Shown: piece by piece, positions 7,603 to 15,683 of the stretch
Layout: every line of letters begins with the position of its first letter
Numbering within the stretch: position 1 is the stretch's first letter
From: Rhodospirillales bacterium
Lineage (GTDB): Bacteria; Pseudomonadota; Alphaproteobacteria; Reyranellales; Reyranellaceae
Direction: 5' to 3'
DNA length: 60,742 bases
NCBI GenBank assembly: GCA_016185145.1
Contig: JACPOB010000035.1
Span: forward strand, 1-60,742
The notes under the pieces: generated by a model
The model's input: only the letters and a program-made list of their open reading frames with translations
What the model was told of the DNA's origin: nothing
The model's database searches: none
Made by a program: the position numbers and the translations under genes

Positions 7603-9242
7603 AAAAGCTTCGCGAGCTCGGCCTTTCTCTCGAGCAGTCCACCTTGGCAAATATCGTCCGCCTGAAGGCGGAGAAGAACGGCGACAAGACGTTTCTCCGC
7701 TTCGAAGGCAGGACGTTCAGCTACCGCGAGGTGCACGCGATCAGCAACCGGCTGGCGAACGGATTGGCCGCAGCCGGAATCCGCAAGGGGCAGCATGTCG
7801 CCTTCATGATGGACAACAAGCCCGAGCTCCTCTGGCTCTATTTCGCGGTTACCAAGCTCGGGGCCGTCTGCGTGCCGGTCAATACCGCCGCCAAGGGCGA
7901 GTTGCTGGTCTACTACCTGACCCAATCGGGGTCGGTGGCGCTGATCTCCGACGTCGAACTGGTGCACCGCTTCAAGGCGGTCGAGGCCCAGTGTCCGAAC
8001 ATCGCCAAGGCGATCGTCATCGACGAGAAGGGGCGTCTCGACGATGCGGTCGCCGCCTCGCTTTCGTGCGAGGTGCACGACTACCGCGACGTCTTCGATC
8101 GCGGCTCGGACGCCATGCCGGACGTCGAGGTCAGCTACTACGATCTCGCCTTCCTCCTCTATACGTCGGGCACGACCGGGCCGTCCAAAGGCAACATGGA
8201 GCCGCACGCGATGATGGTCCGCGGCTCGGCCGACCATGTCGAGTACTTCGGCTACCAACCCGATGATGTGCTCTACACCTGCCTGCCGTTGTTTCACGGC
8301 AACGCCCTCAATACCTGTGCGATGCCGGCGTTTCTGGCCGATGCGACCCTGGTCGTGTCGCGTCGCTTCTCGGCGCGCGCCTTCTGGGACGAGGTGCGCG
8401 ACAACGGCGTGACCCAGTTCAACCTGCTGGGCGCGATGGCCAACATCATCCGCTCGCAGCCGCCGAGCCCGCGCGACCGCGACAACAAGGTGCGGATGTG
8501 CATGATGGTTCCCGTTCCGGACTTTGCCGCGGAGTTCGAGGAACGGTTCGGGCTCAAGATCACCTCTGTCTATGCCCTGACCGATTTCGGCGGCGTGACC
8601 TTTCTCAGCCCGGAGCATCCGCCGGCCAAATGGAAGTCCGCCGGGCTGCCGCGTGAGGGCGTCCAGGTCGCGGTCCTGGACGACCATGACCGCAGCGTTC
8701 CCACCGGCACGCCCGGCGAGATCTGCGTCCGCAGCGACGTGCCGTGGATCTCGGCGCAGGGCTACTACAAGATGCCCGAGGCGACCGCGGAGGCGCGACG
8801 CAACCTGTGGTTCCATACCGGCGACCGAGGCCTTCTCGACGAGGACGGGTATCTGTACTTCGTCGACCGGAAGAAGGATGCGATCCGACGGCGCGGCGAG
8901 AACATCTCCTCCTACGAGATCGAGCAGATCCTGCTGCGTCATCCCGCCGTCGAGGACGTCGCGGCATTCGCCGTCAATTCCGAGATGAGCGAGGACGAGG
9001 TCATGGTGAGCATTGTCTGCCGCGGCGGGCAATCGCTGGACCCGGTGACGGTGGTCCGCTTTTGCCAGGAGAACATGGCGTACTTCATGGTGCCGCGATA
9101 CGTCGAGTTCGTTCCGCAGCTGCCGCGGACCATGACCGAGAAGGTCGAGAAGTACAAACTGCGCCAGGCGGCGCAGCCGCGCCTGCGCGACATCTGGGAT
9201 CGCGAAGCCGCGGGCATCGTCGTCAACCGCCACACCAACTAG
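7599..9242 (+). CDS. Acyl-CoA synthetase (AMP-forming), CaiC-like
   Basis: The 547-residue ANL-superfamily enzyme activates a carboxylic acid with ATP and CoA. The P-loop-like motif YTSGTTGPSKG is at about residues 188-198, the hinge region reads FHTGDRGLLDEDGYLYFVDRKKD with RRRGENISSYEIE, and TEKVEKYKLR near the C-terminus holds the likely catalytic Lys. The closest described group by feel is crotonobetaine/carnitine-CoA ligase-like enzymes. The frame is open to 7347, but ATG at 7599 overlaps the DUF35 stop and gives the normal length. Together with the TRAP importer it probably starts breakdown of the imported acid. Confidence 0.92.
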   Translation: MKKLRELGLSLEQSTLANIVRLKAEKNGDKTFLRFEGRTFSYREVHAISNRLANGLAAAGIRKGQHVAFMMDNKPELLWLYFAVTKLGAVCVPVNTAAKGELLVYYLTQSGSVALISDVELVHRFKAVEAQCPNIAKAIVIDEKGRLDDAVAASLSCEVHDYRDVFDRGSDAMPDVEVSYYDLAFLLYTSGTTGPSKGNMEPHAMMVRGSADHVEYFGYQPDDVLYTCLPLFHGNALNTCAMPAFLADATLVVSRRFSARAFWDEVRDNGVTQFNLLGAMANIIRSQPPSPRDRDNKVRMCMMVPVPDFAAEFEERFGLKITSVYALTDFGGVTFLSPEHPPAKWKSAGLPREGVQVAVLDDHDRSVPTGTPGEICVRSDVPWISAQGYYKMPEATAEARRNLWFHTGDRGLLDEDGYLYFVDRKKDAIRRRGENISSYEIEQILLRHPAVEDVAAFAVNSEMSEDEVMVSIVCRGGQSLDPVTVVRFCQENMAYFMVPRYVEFVPQLPRTMTEKVEKYKLRQAAQPRLRDIWDREAAGIVVNRHTN

Positions 9243-9247
9243 GCGAC

Positions 9248-10051
9248 ATGATCGACACCACCTTCGATGATGGACGGTTCACGATCATCATCAATCAACC
9301 CGCCAGGATGAATGCGATCAGCCTCGCGATGTGGCGATCGCTGGAGCAGATCCTGTCGGGGGCGCGTGGACGGACGGACATTGCCGTGATGTGCCTGCGC
9401 GGAGCGGGAGTCAGTGCGTTCTGCTCGGGCGGCGATATCACCGAGTACGAGAAGCTCGCGCAGTCCGTCGGCGAGGCCGGACAGGCCTATGTAGGCGTCC
9501 GCCAGGTCGCCGACCTGCTGCGCGCCATGCCGTTTCCGACGGTCGCCGGCATTTCAGGCCATTGCGTTGGGGCTGGGCTTGTCCTTGCCACGGCTTGCGA
9601 CTTTCGCGTTTGCACGGCCAGCGCCATGTTCAAGGTAACGGCCGTCAGGCGAGGTCTCGTCTACCCGGTGGCGGCCGCAGGCGAGCTCGTGGCCCTGGTC
9701 GGACTCGGCAAATCGCGCGGCATATTGCTGCGCGGTCAGCCGATGGATGCGAGTCAGGCGCTCTCGGCCGGGCTTGCCGACCTCGTGGTCGAGACGGCGG
9801 TCTTCGAGGAAGAGCTCTCGGCGTTCTGCGACGGACTCAAGGAGCTGAGCGGCGACGCCTACACGGCGTCCAAGCGGGCGATCGAGCACGCCCTGCGACT
9901 GGGTTCCGAGGACGAGGAAATGCGAGCAATGAACCTCCGCGCCCTGACGAGTACACATTTCCTGGAAGCAACGCGGGCTTTCAACGAGCGTGGTGAGACC
10001 GCCGCGGAAAGTCCCAAGGACTTGGCGAGGAGGAAACGTGAGAAGCACTGA
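9248..10051 (+). CDS. Enoyl-CoA hydratase/isomerase (crotonase) family protein
   Basis: The 267-residue protein has the crotonase oxyanion segments AFCSGGDI near residue 59 and GISGHCVGAGLVLATACDFRVC near 100-122. Where classical hydratases carry the first catalytic Glu in the FGxPE motif, this one reads FKVTAVRRGL, and the second Glu is also not evident in GKSRGILLRGQ, so it may be an isomerase, hydrolase or decarboxylase of the same fold rather than a hydratase. It starts six bases after the CoA ligase. The substrate is a CoA thioester made by that ligase (inference). Confidence 0.88.
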   Translation: MIDTTFDDGRFTIIINQPARMNAISLAMWRSLEQILSGARGRTDIAVMCLRGAGVSAFCSGGDITEYEKLAQSVGEAGQAYVGVRQVADLLRAMPFPTVAGISGHCVGAGLVLATACDFRVCTASAMFKVTAVRRGLVYPVAAAGELVALVGLGKSRGILLRGQPMDASQALSAGLADLVVETAVFEEELSAFCDGLKELSGDAYTASKRAIEHALRLGSEDEEMRAMNLRALTSTHFLEATRAFNERGETAAESPKDLARRKREKH

Positions 10052-10943
10052 TCGGCCACCATTGAGCGGCCACGCCGAACCTGCGCCGGTCCAGCTGCGC
10101 TTTCGCATGGATGACGGCGTGGAGCTGGTCGCCGACAGCTGGGGCGCGCCGGAGGACGTACCCGCGATGCTGCTGCATGGCGGCGGTCAGACACGACACG
10201 CCTGGAAACGGACCGCGGCGCTGCTGGCTTCCCGCGGCTACAATGCGATCGCTGTCGATTTGCGCGGCCACGGCGACAGCGGCTGGTCGCCGGACGGCGA
10301 CTACGCGGTGGACCGCTTTGCGCGCGACGTGCGCCAAGTGGCCATGGCCTTGCCGCGCAAGCCGGTGCTCATTGGCGCCTCTCTCGGGGGGATCGCGAGC
10401 TTGATTGCCGCGGGCGAGGCGCAGGCCGAGATCGCCACCGCCTTGGTGCTGGTCGACGTGACGCCGCGGGTCGATCCTGCCGGCGTCGATCGCATCCGAG
10501 GCTTCATGGCAAGCCATATAGACGACGGCTTCGCCAATCTGGAGGAAGCGGCCGACGCCATTGCCGCCTATCTGCCGCACAGGCCGAGGCCCAAGAGCCT
10601 CGACGGATTGCGGAAGAACCTCAGGCAGGGACCGGACGGCCGTTATCGCTGGCACTACGATCCGGCATTCATAAGCGACGCGTCGAGGCGAACCGACAAC
10701 GATCGCGAAGCGCGGATGACTGCGGCGGCGAGGCGACTGACCATTCCCGTTCTGTTGGTGCGCGGCGCCTTGAGCGAACTCGTGTCGGAAGACATCGCCC
10801 GTGACTTCGTGGCTAACGTACCCAATGCGCGCTATGTCGATGTACAGGGCGCGGCGCACATGGTGGCCGGGGACGTCAACGATCCGTTCACCGGGCAGGT
10901 CGTCAGTTTCCTCGACAACCTGCCCGCTGGCCATCAAAGCTGA
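10038..10943 (+). CDS. Alpha/beta hydrolase
   Basis: The 301-residue protein has the alpha/beta-hydrolase features HGGGQTRHAW (oxyanion region), DLRGHGDSGW, the nucleophile elbow GASLGG with Ser115, and the late catalytic His274 in AAHM. GTG at 10038 is chosen because AGGAGG lies just upstream; it overlaps the end of the crotonase gene by 14 nt. It is the last gene of the thiolase-2 operon. It may hydrolyse a CoA thioester, lactone or C-C bond at the end of the pathway; the sequence does not say which. Confidence 0.88.
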   Translation: MRSTDRPPLSGHAEPAPVQLRFRMDDGVELVADSWGAPEDVPAMLLHGGGQTRHAWKRTAALLASRGYNAIAVDLRGHGDSGWSPDGDYAVDRFARDVRQVAMALPRKPVLIGASLGGIASLIAAGEAQAEIATALVLVDVTPRVDPAGVDRIRGFMASHIDDGFANLEEAADAIAAYLPHRPRPKSLDGLRKNLRQGPDGRYRWHYDPAFISDASRRTDNDREARMTAAARRLTIPVLLVRGALSELVSEDIARDFVANVPNARYVDVQGAAHMVAGDVNDPFTGQVVSFLDNLPAGHQS

Positions 10944-10958
10944 GGCCCAAGGTGGGCC
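10944..10958 (+). terminator. Hairpin after the thiolase-2 operon
   Basis: GGCCCA-AGG-TGGGCC begins directly after the hydrolase stop codon and is a perfect 6-bp stem with a 3-base loop. There is no T-run behind it, so it is at best a weak terminator or a processing stem. Confidence 0.35.
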
Positions 10959-10968
10959 ACGCCGTCTG

Positions 10969-11024
10969 TCAAGCGAGCGGCTCCAGGCTCCTGAAGCTGG
11001 CGTGTCCCTTGCGGCCGATCACCG
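10969..11024 (-). pseudogene. 3' fragment of a radC-like gene
   Basis: On the minus strand this stretch reads VIGRKGHASFRSL followed by a few residues and a stop, matching the C-terminus of the intact RadC at 24114-25079. About 45 nt (10983-11027 against 24128-24172) agree with only four differences. Nothing of the rest of the gene is present; upstream sequence on the same strand belongs to a broken parE. It is a scar of recombination or gene transfer, not a functional gene. Confidence 0.8.
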
Positions 11025-11212
11025 GGTGAGGAAACGGATCCCTGGAAAGATATCGTCGCGTACCGCACCCCATAGGAGAAAGCTTGCCAGCCGATCGGCA
11101 ACCTTGCGAAATTCCATGATTCGCTGCGCTGCATGATCCAAGGCTTCTTCAGTGCCCTCGCCGAAGGCCACCTGCCTTTCAAACAGATGGTCGCAGATCA
11201 GGTCCGGGCCAG
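11019..11212 (-). pseudogene. Truncated ParE-like toxin remnant
   Basis: The minus-strand frame encodes PDLICDHLFERQVAFGEG, then EALDHAAQRIMEFRKVADRL and ends with GAVRDDIFPGIRFLTR before a stop at 11019. The helix pair and the RDDIxPGIRFLTR strand are typical of the RelE/ParE fold. The frame is closed by a TAG just before PDLIC, so the N-terminal strand is lost, and the last C-terminal strands are replaced by the radC fragment. The matching antitoxin lies directly upstream, also broken. Family assignment is from motif memory. Confidence 0.6.
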
Positions 11213-11229
11213 CCGGCTACCATCCTTGT

Positions 11230-11430
11230 GGCCGACAAGTACGGGCCCGAACGCCGCTTGCCAAGGGTCTCAGCCAACGCGGCCCGCTCCAAGGCTTCAT
11301 CTTCCATTTTCTCGCAAAGGAGCTCGATGCCCTGCTGCAGGACAGCACTGACGCTGGGAAAGCGCCCGAATCGACGAGCGTCTTGGCGAAGGAATGCTGA
11401 TCGTCGGTCAGTGAGATCGAGGACAGAAGG
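11230..11430 (-). pseudogene. Frameshifted ParD-like antitoxin remnant
   Basis: One minus-strand frame reads SISLTDDQHSFAKTLVDSG and the next frame continues RFPSVSAVLQQGIELL then CEKMEDEALERAALAETLG. Joined, they give a standard ParD ribbon-helix-helix antitoxin; one base is missing near 11362-11368. No normal start codon precedes ISLTDD. With the parE remnant it forms a dead parDE locus. The rest of 11430-11609 holds no gene I can support. Confidence 0.65.
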
Positions 11431-11609
11431 GCCGCGCTTCCGCCAAAGTCGCGAACGGCAAGCCAGATCAAGGCGGCACGATAGACCTCGTCGCCCGTGG
11501 CCGATACGGCCAGGCCGGATCACAGCGCCAGTGTGGCACGACGGGCGAGGGGCTTGATGGCGGGACGGGAGCGCCGCAGAAATCCGAGCATCACGTCAGT
11601 GCCCGCCCC

Positions 11610-12503
11610 TCAACTCCGGAACGCAGACGGTGTCCTGAGGATCGCGACAAACTCCTGCGCCGAGCGCGACAGCGGCTTATACAGCGGGTAGAACACGTGC
11701 ACTGGCGTCGGCACGTTGGGCACCACGGGTCGCGTCACGATGCTGCGCCACTTTCTGCCGGCGACCGTCTGCTCGTCGGCCAACGCGATGCCGACACCGG
11801 CCTCGACCAGTTCGCAAGCCACGTGCACTTGCTCGACCTCGATGCGCGCCTGCGGCTTGCGCGGCGATTCGGCATAGAGCTGGCGCACCAGTTGCCCGAA
11901 CGGGATGTCGCTGGCGTAGCCGATGAAGGGCTCGTCCAGCAGATCTTCAATGTGCACTTCCTTGCGTCTGGCGAGCTTGTGCGTAGACGGCAGCACTGCG
12001 ACCATCTGGTTCTCATACAGCAGCTCCATGGCCAGCGCCGGGTGGCTGACGGGCATGTAGGCGATGCCCAGCTCGACCTGGTGCGCGAACAGGCTCTGCA
12101 GCAGGGCCTGCGGGGGCTTGGTCTGCAGCGCGATGCGCACGTCGGGGTAGCGCTTCAGGAAGGCGCGGATCGCGCGCGGCAACAACGACTGGCTCAGGTT
12201 GTGGCTGCAGGCGATGCGCAGCGCGCCCGAGCGGTGGTCCAACAGGTCTTCCGCCACCTGGTTGACCCGCTGCACGCTGTTGTAGACGGCGCTGACCTCG
12301 GCGAACAGCTGGTCGGCTTCGGGCGTCGGGTACAGCCGGCCCTTGATGCGTTCGAACAGCTTCAGTCCCAGCCGCTGCTCGGTATGCGAGACGAGGCGGC
12401 TCACCGCCGGCTGGGAGACGTGCAGCGCCTTGGCTGCGCCGCTCATCGAATGCGTCAGCATGATCGCGCGAAACACCTCGATCTGCCGCAGGTTGATCCT
12501 CAT
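11610..12503 (-). CDS. LysR family transcriptional regulator
   Basis: The 297-residue regulator has an N-terminal helix-turn-helix (INLRQIEVFRAIMLT, then AAKALHVSQPAVSRLVS at about 23-39) and a periplasmic-binding-like effector domain from about residue 92 (GALRIACSHNLSQSLLP). It is divergent from the amidohydrolase/urocanase-like/DUF917 operon and is surely its regulator. A perfect palindrome covers its own start codon, which suggests autorepression. The style is that of Burkholderiales LysR proteins next to Bug receptors. Confidence 0.92.
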   Translation of the reverse strand: MRINLRQIEVFRAIMLTHSMSGAAKALHVSQPAVSRLVSHTEQRLGLKLFERIKGRLYPTPEADQLFAEVSAVYNSVQRVNQVAEDLLDHRSGALRIACSHNLSQSLLPRAIRAFLKRYPDVRIALQTKPPQALLQSLFAHQVELGIAYMPVSHPALAMELLYENQMVAVLPSTHKLARRKEVHIEDLLDEPFIGYASDIPFGQLVRQLYAESPRKPQARIEVEQVHVACELVEAGVGIALADEQTVAGRKWRSIVTRPVVPNVPTPVHVFYPLYKPLSRSAQEFVAILRTPSAFRS

Positions 12504-12517
12504 AACACGATGTTATG
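12501..12517. promoter_or_regulatory. LysR-type operator (perfect palindrome)
   Basis: CATAACA-CGA-TGTTATG is a perfect 7-3-7 inverted repeat whose inner part ATAAC-N5-GTTAT fits the T-N11-A rule for LysR boxes. Its first three bases are the complement of the lysR start codon, so binding here would block lysR translation start and promoter escape. It lies about 90 nt before the divergent operon start at 12608. Confidence 0.75.
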
Positions 12518-12607
12518 TCACATGCCCAAATAAGTATGAAACATTTTGGCCAGCACTCCCTACACTCACCCACATCCAAAAGACAAAAGAGACGCTGAGA
12601 TACGACA

Positions 12608-13999
12608 TTGAGTGACTTCGATCTGGTGGTGAAAGGCAACGTCGTCGACGCTCATGCCTGGGTCAAGGACGGCTGGGTCGGCGTGCGCGACGGCAAGGTC
12701 GCCGCGCGCGGCGTCTGCGACGGCGGCGGCGCACCGTCGGCCCGCGACACGGTGGACGCGCGCGGCATGTGGGTGCTGCCCGGCGTCATCGACGGCCAGG
12801 TGCATTCGGGCAGCCAGGCGAGGCAGGAAGGCCTGGGCTGGGCCTCGAGGGCGGCTGCGGCCGGCGGCGTCACGGTGATGGTCGACATGCCCTACGACGA
12901 CCCCGAGCCCGTCGCGTCGCGCCCGCAGCTCGACGCCAAGATCGCCGAGGTCGAGCGCGATTGCCACATCGACGTGGCGCTCTACGGCACATTGAACGAG
13001 AAGCATGGGCTGCAGGCGGCCGCCGGGCTGATCGAAGGCGGCGTCTGCGCGTTCAAGTTCTCCACCTTCGAAGCCACGCCCGGGCGCTTTCCCCGTGTGG
13101 ACGAGGACGACCTCTACGAAGCCTTCCGCCTGATCGCGCCGTCGGGCCTGGCTTGCGGCGTGCACAACCAGATGCAGGAGCTGACGCGCAAGAACGTCTC
13201 GCACATGGTCGCCGCCGAAGACACCGGCTGGGACGCGTTCATGCGCGCCCACACGCCGCTGATCGAGAACCTGGCCACCGCGCTGATCTACGAGATCGGC
13301 GCAGAGACCGGTGCACGCGCCCATGCGGTCCATGTGTCGACCTCCCGCGGCTTTCAGATCTGCAAGATGTTCCGCGACGCTGGCCACCAGGCCAGCATCG
13401 AGACCTGCGTGCAGTACCTGATGCTCAACCACGAGGAGCACACGCGGCGTTTCGGCGCCAAGACCAAGCACTTCCCGCCGATCCGCCCGAAGGCCGAGAC
13501 CGAGCTGCTGTGGAGCCACGTCGCACGCGACGAATGCACCTTCGTTTCGTCGGACCACGTGAGCTGGGGGCTGGAACGCAAGCAGGACCCCAACGTGTTC
13601 AAGAATTCTTCGGGCGGTCCGGGGCTCGAGACCTTGCTGCCGGCGTTCTTCACCGGCTGCGAAAGCGGCGGCATTCCGCCGAGCATGGCGGTGCGCCAGC
13701 TGTGCCTGAACCCGGCCCGGCATTTCCTGCTGGACGACCGCAAGGGCTCGCTGGCGGTCGGCGCCGACGCCGACATCGTGCTGCTCAAGCCCGAGCGCTA
13801 CGCATTCGACCCCTCGACGAGCCTGTCGGCCGTGCAATGGAGTTCGTTCGAAGGTATGGAATTCAACGTGCGGGTGGCGGCCACCTATTGCCGCGGCGTG
13901 CTGGCCTACGAGTTCGGCACAGCGTCGCCGGTGCGCAGCGCCAAGGGCCACGGCCGCTTCCTTCGCCCGCACGCGGACGTGGGCGCGGCCCGAGGCTAG
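12608..13999 (+). CDS. Hydantoinase/dihydroorotase-type amidohydrolase
   Basis: The 463-residue protein belongs to the cyclic amidohydrolases (TIM barrel, two-metal site). The usual DxHxH metal motif reads D62-G-Q64-V-H66, so the first metal His is Gln. The other expected ligands are present: K150 (FKF, carboxylated Lys), H186 (GVHNQ), H242 (VHVST) and D316 (SSDH). It starts with TTG at 12608; no better start is seen. By context it would open a hydantoin ring, most simply hydantoin-5-propionate to N-carbamoyl-glutamate, after the hydratase and DUF917 enzyme encoded downstream (inference). Confidence 0.88.
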   Translation: MSDFDLVVKGNVVDAHAWVKDGWVGVRDGKVAARGVCDGGGAPSARDTVDARGMWVLPGVIDGQVHSGSQARQEGLGWASRAAAAGGVTVMVDMPYDDPEPVASRPQLDAKIAEVERDCHIDVALYGTLNEKHGLQAAAGLIEGGVCAFKFSTFEATPGRFPRVDEDDLYEAFRLIAPSGLACGVHNQMQELTRKNVSHMVAAEDTGWDAFMRAHTPLIENLATALIYEIGAETGARAHAVHVSTSRGFQICKMFRDAGHQASIETCVQYLMLNHEEHTRRFGAKTKHFPPIRPKAETELLWSHVARDECTFVSSDHVSWGLERKQDPNVFKNSSGGPGLETLLPAFFTGCESGGIPPSMAVRQLCLNPARHFLLDDRKGSLAVGADADIVLLKPERYAFDPSTSLSAVQWSSFEGMEFNVRVAATYCRGVLAYEFGTASPVRSAKGHGRFLRPHADVGAARG

Positions 14000-14021
14000 C
14001 CACCAACCAGGATCAACACCG

Positions 14022-15683
14022 ATGCAGACCGCACCTCCACCCCGCAGCAACATCCTGGCCGCGCGCGGCACGCAGCTGCGCTGCAAGGGCTGGCAGCAGG
14101 AGACCATCCTGCGGATGCTCGAGAACAACCTGGAGAACGGCGAACGCCCCGAAGACCTGGTGATCTACATGAACGCCGCGAAGGCGGCGCGCAATTGGGA
14201 CGCGTTCGACGCCATCGTCCGCACGCTGAAGACGATGGAGCACGACCAGACCATGGTGGTGCAGTCGGGCAAGCCCGTCGGGCTGTTCCGCACCCATGCG
14301 TTTGCGCCGCGCGTGCTGCTGGCCAACGGCAACGTGGCGGGCCGCTGGGCCGGCGACGCGCAGATGTTCGACCTCGAGAAGAAAGGCCTGACGGTGTTGC
14401 CCGGCATGACCGCGGCAGCGTGGCAGTACATCGGTAGCCAGGGCATCCTGCAAGGCACCTACCAGTCGTTCGTCGGCGCGGCCGACCAGTTCTTTGGTGG
14501 CAGCCTGGCTGGCCGCATCGTTCTGACCGCGGGCAGCGGCGGCATGGGCGGCGCGCAGCCGCTGGCCGGCAAGATGGCAGGTGCTGCCACGTTGGTCGTC
14601 GACGTCGATCCGTCGTCGCTACGAAAGCGGCTGCAGACCGGCTACCTCGACGTGATCGCAACGTCGGTCGACGACGCGCTGGCCCGCGTGCGCGCGCTGG
14701 CAGCCGGCAACAAGGGCGAGGGCGGCTCGGTCGGCATCGTCGGCAATGCGGCCGACGTCTTCGAGGAGCTGCACCGCAAGCAGCTGAAGCCCGACATCGT
14801 CACCGACCAGTGCATGGTCGACCCATACCGCGGCTATGTGCCGTCGGGCCTGACGCCGGCCGGCGCGGCCGACCTGGTGCGCACCGACCCCGACAAGGCG
14901 CTGGCGCTGGCCGCAGCCACGCTGGCCCGCCACGTGCGTGCGATGCTGAAATTCCGCGACGAAGGGGCCGTTGTCTTCGAGTATGGCAACACGCTGCGGG
15001 CGCGTGCCGTCGCCGCCGGCGTGCCCGAGGCGGCCGATCTGCCGTCGTTCGTCACGTTGTTCATCCGGCCGCTGTTCTGCCGCGGAATCGGGCCTTTCCG
15101 CTGGATCGCCGCGTCGGGCGACCCGCGCGACATCGACGTGGTCGACGCGATCATCGAAGATACCTTCCCCGACGGCCACATGATCCGCCAGTGGATCCCG
15201 ATGGCCCGCAAGCACATCCAGTTCCAGGGCCTGCCCGCGCGCATCGGCTGGCTCGGCCACGGCGAACGCTCGAGGTTGGCGCTTCTGGTCAACGAGGCGG
15301 TGACCGACGGCCGCATCTCCGCGCCAATCGCGTTCACGCGCGACCACCTGGACGCGGGCTCGGTGGCGTCGCCCTATCGCGAGACCGAGAAGATGCGCGA
15401 CGGCAGCGACGCCATCTCCGACTGGCCGCTGCTGAACGCGATGCTGGCCTGTTCCAACGGCGCGAGCCTGGTCGCCATCCATTCGAACGGCGACAAGTCG
15501 ATGAGCACTGGCCAGACCGCGATCGCCGACGGCACTGAGATGGCGGCGGCAAAGCTGAAGGGCGTTCTCGATGCCGATACCGGCATCGGTGTGATCCGCT
15601 ACGCCGATGCCGGCTACGAGGTCGCGCAGCAGACGCGCGACGCGGCTTCGCTGGGCATCGCCATCGAACGGAGACCGGCATGA
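14022..15683 (+). CDS. Urocanase-like hydratase (possibly S-methyl-thiourocanate hydratase)
   Basis: The 553-residue protein is a full-length urocanate hydratase homolog: [18 protein letters not shown] (residues 171-188) is the NAD-site glycine motif and [18 protein letters not shown] the other signature. Near the catalytic region, classical HutU has an ATW segment and an HHGGGVG loop; here the equivalents read ASL and H487-S-N-G-D-K-S. The ring-binding surroundings therefore differ and the substrate is probably not urocanate. No hutH, hutI or hutG is near. I recall that DUF917 enzymes work with urocanase homologs on S-methyl-thiourocanate in ergothioneine breakdown, which fits the gene order here. 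Confidence 0.9.
   Translation: MQTAPPPRSNILAARGTQLRCKGWQQETILRMLENNLENGERPEDLVIYMNAAKAARNWDAFDAIVRTLKTMEHDQTMVVQSGKPVGLFRTHAFAPRVLLANGNVAGRWAGDAQMFDLEKKGLTVLPGMTAAAWQYIGSQGILQGTYQSFVGAADQFFGGSLAGRIVLTAGSGGMGGAQPLAGKMAGAATLVVDVDPSSLRKRLQTGYLDVIATSVDDALARVRALAAGNKGEGGSVGIVGNAADVFEELHRKQLKPDIVTDQCMVDPYRGYVPSGLTPAGAADLVRTDPDKALALAAATLARHVRAMLKFRDEGAVVFEYGNTLRARAVAAGVPEAADLPSFVTLFIRPLFCRGIGPFRWIAASGDPRDIDVVDAIIEDTFPDGHMIRQWIPMARKHIQFQGLPARIGWLGHGERSRLALLVNEAVTDGRISAPIAFTRDHLDAGSVASPYRETEKMRDGSDAISDWPLLNAMLACSNGASLVAIHSNGDKSMSTGQTAIADGTEMAAAKLKGVLDADTGIGVIRYADAGYEVAQQTRDAASLGIAIERRPA

Noticed and set aside
7434..9233. 599-codon minus-strand frame opposite the CoA ligase.
   Set aside because: Composition is that of a shadow (Arg/Asp/His-rich, no motif), and the plus strand encodes a complete acyl-CoA synthetase.
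14022..15683. Assignment of the urocanase homolog as HutU of histidine degradation.
   Set aside because: No hutH, hutI, hutG or hutC is nearby, the catalytic loop differs, and the neighbours are DUF917 and hydantoinase genes.
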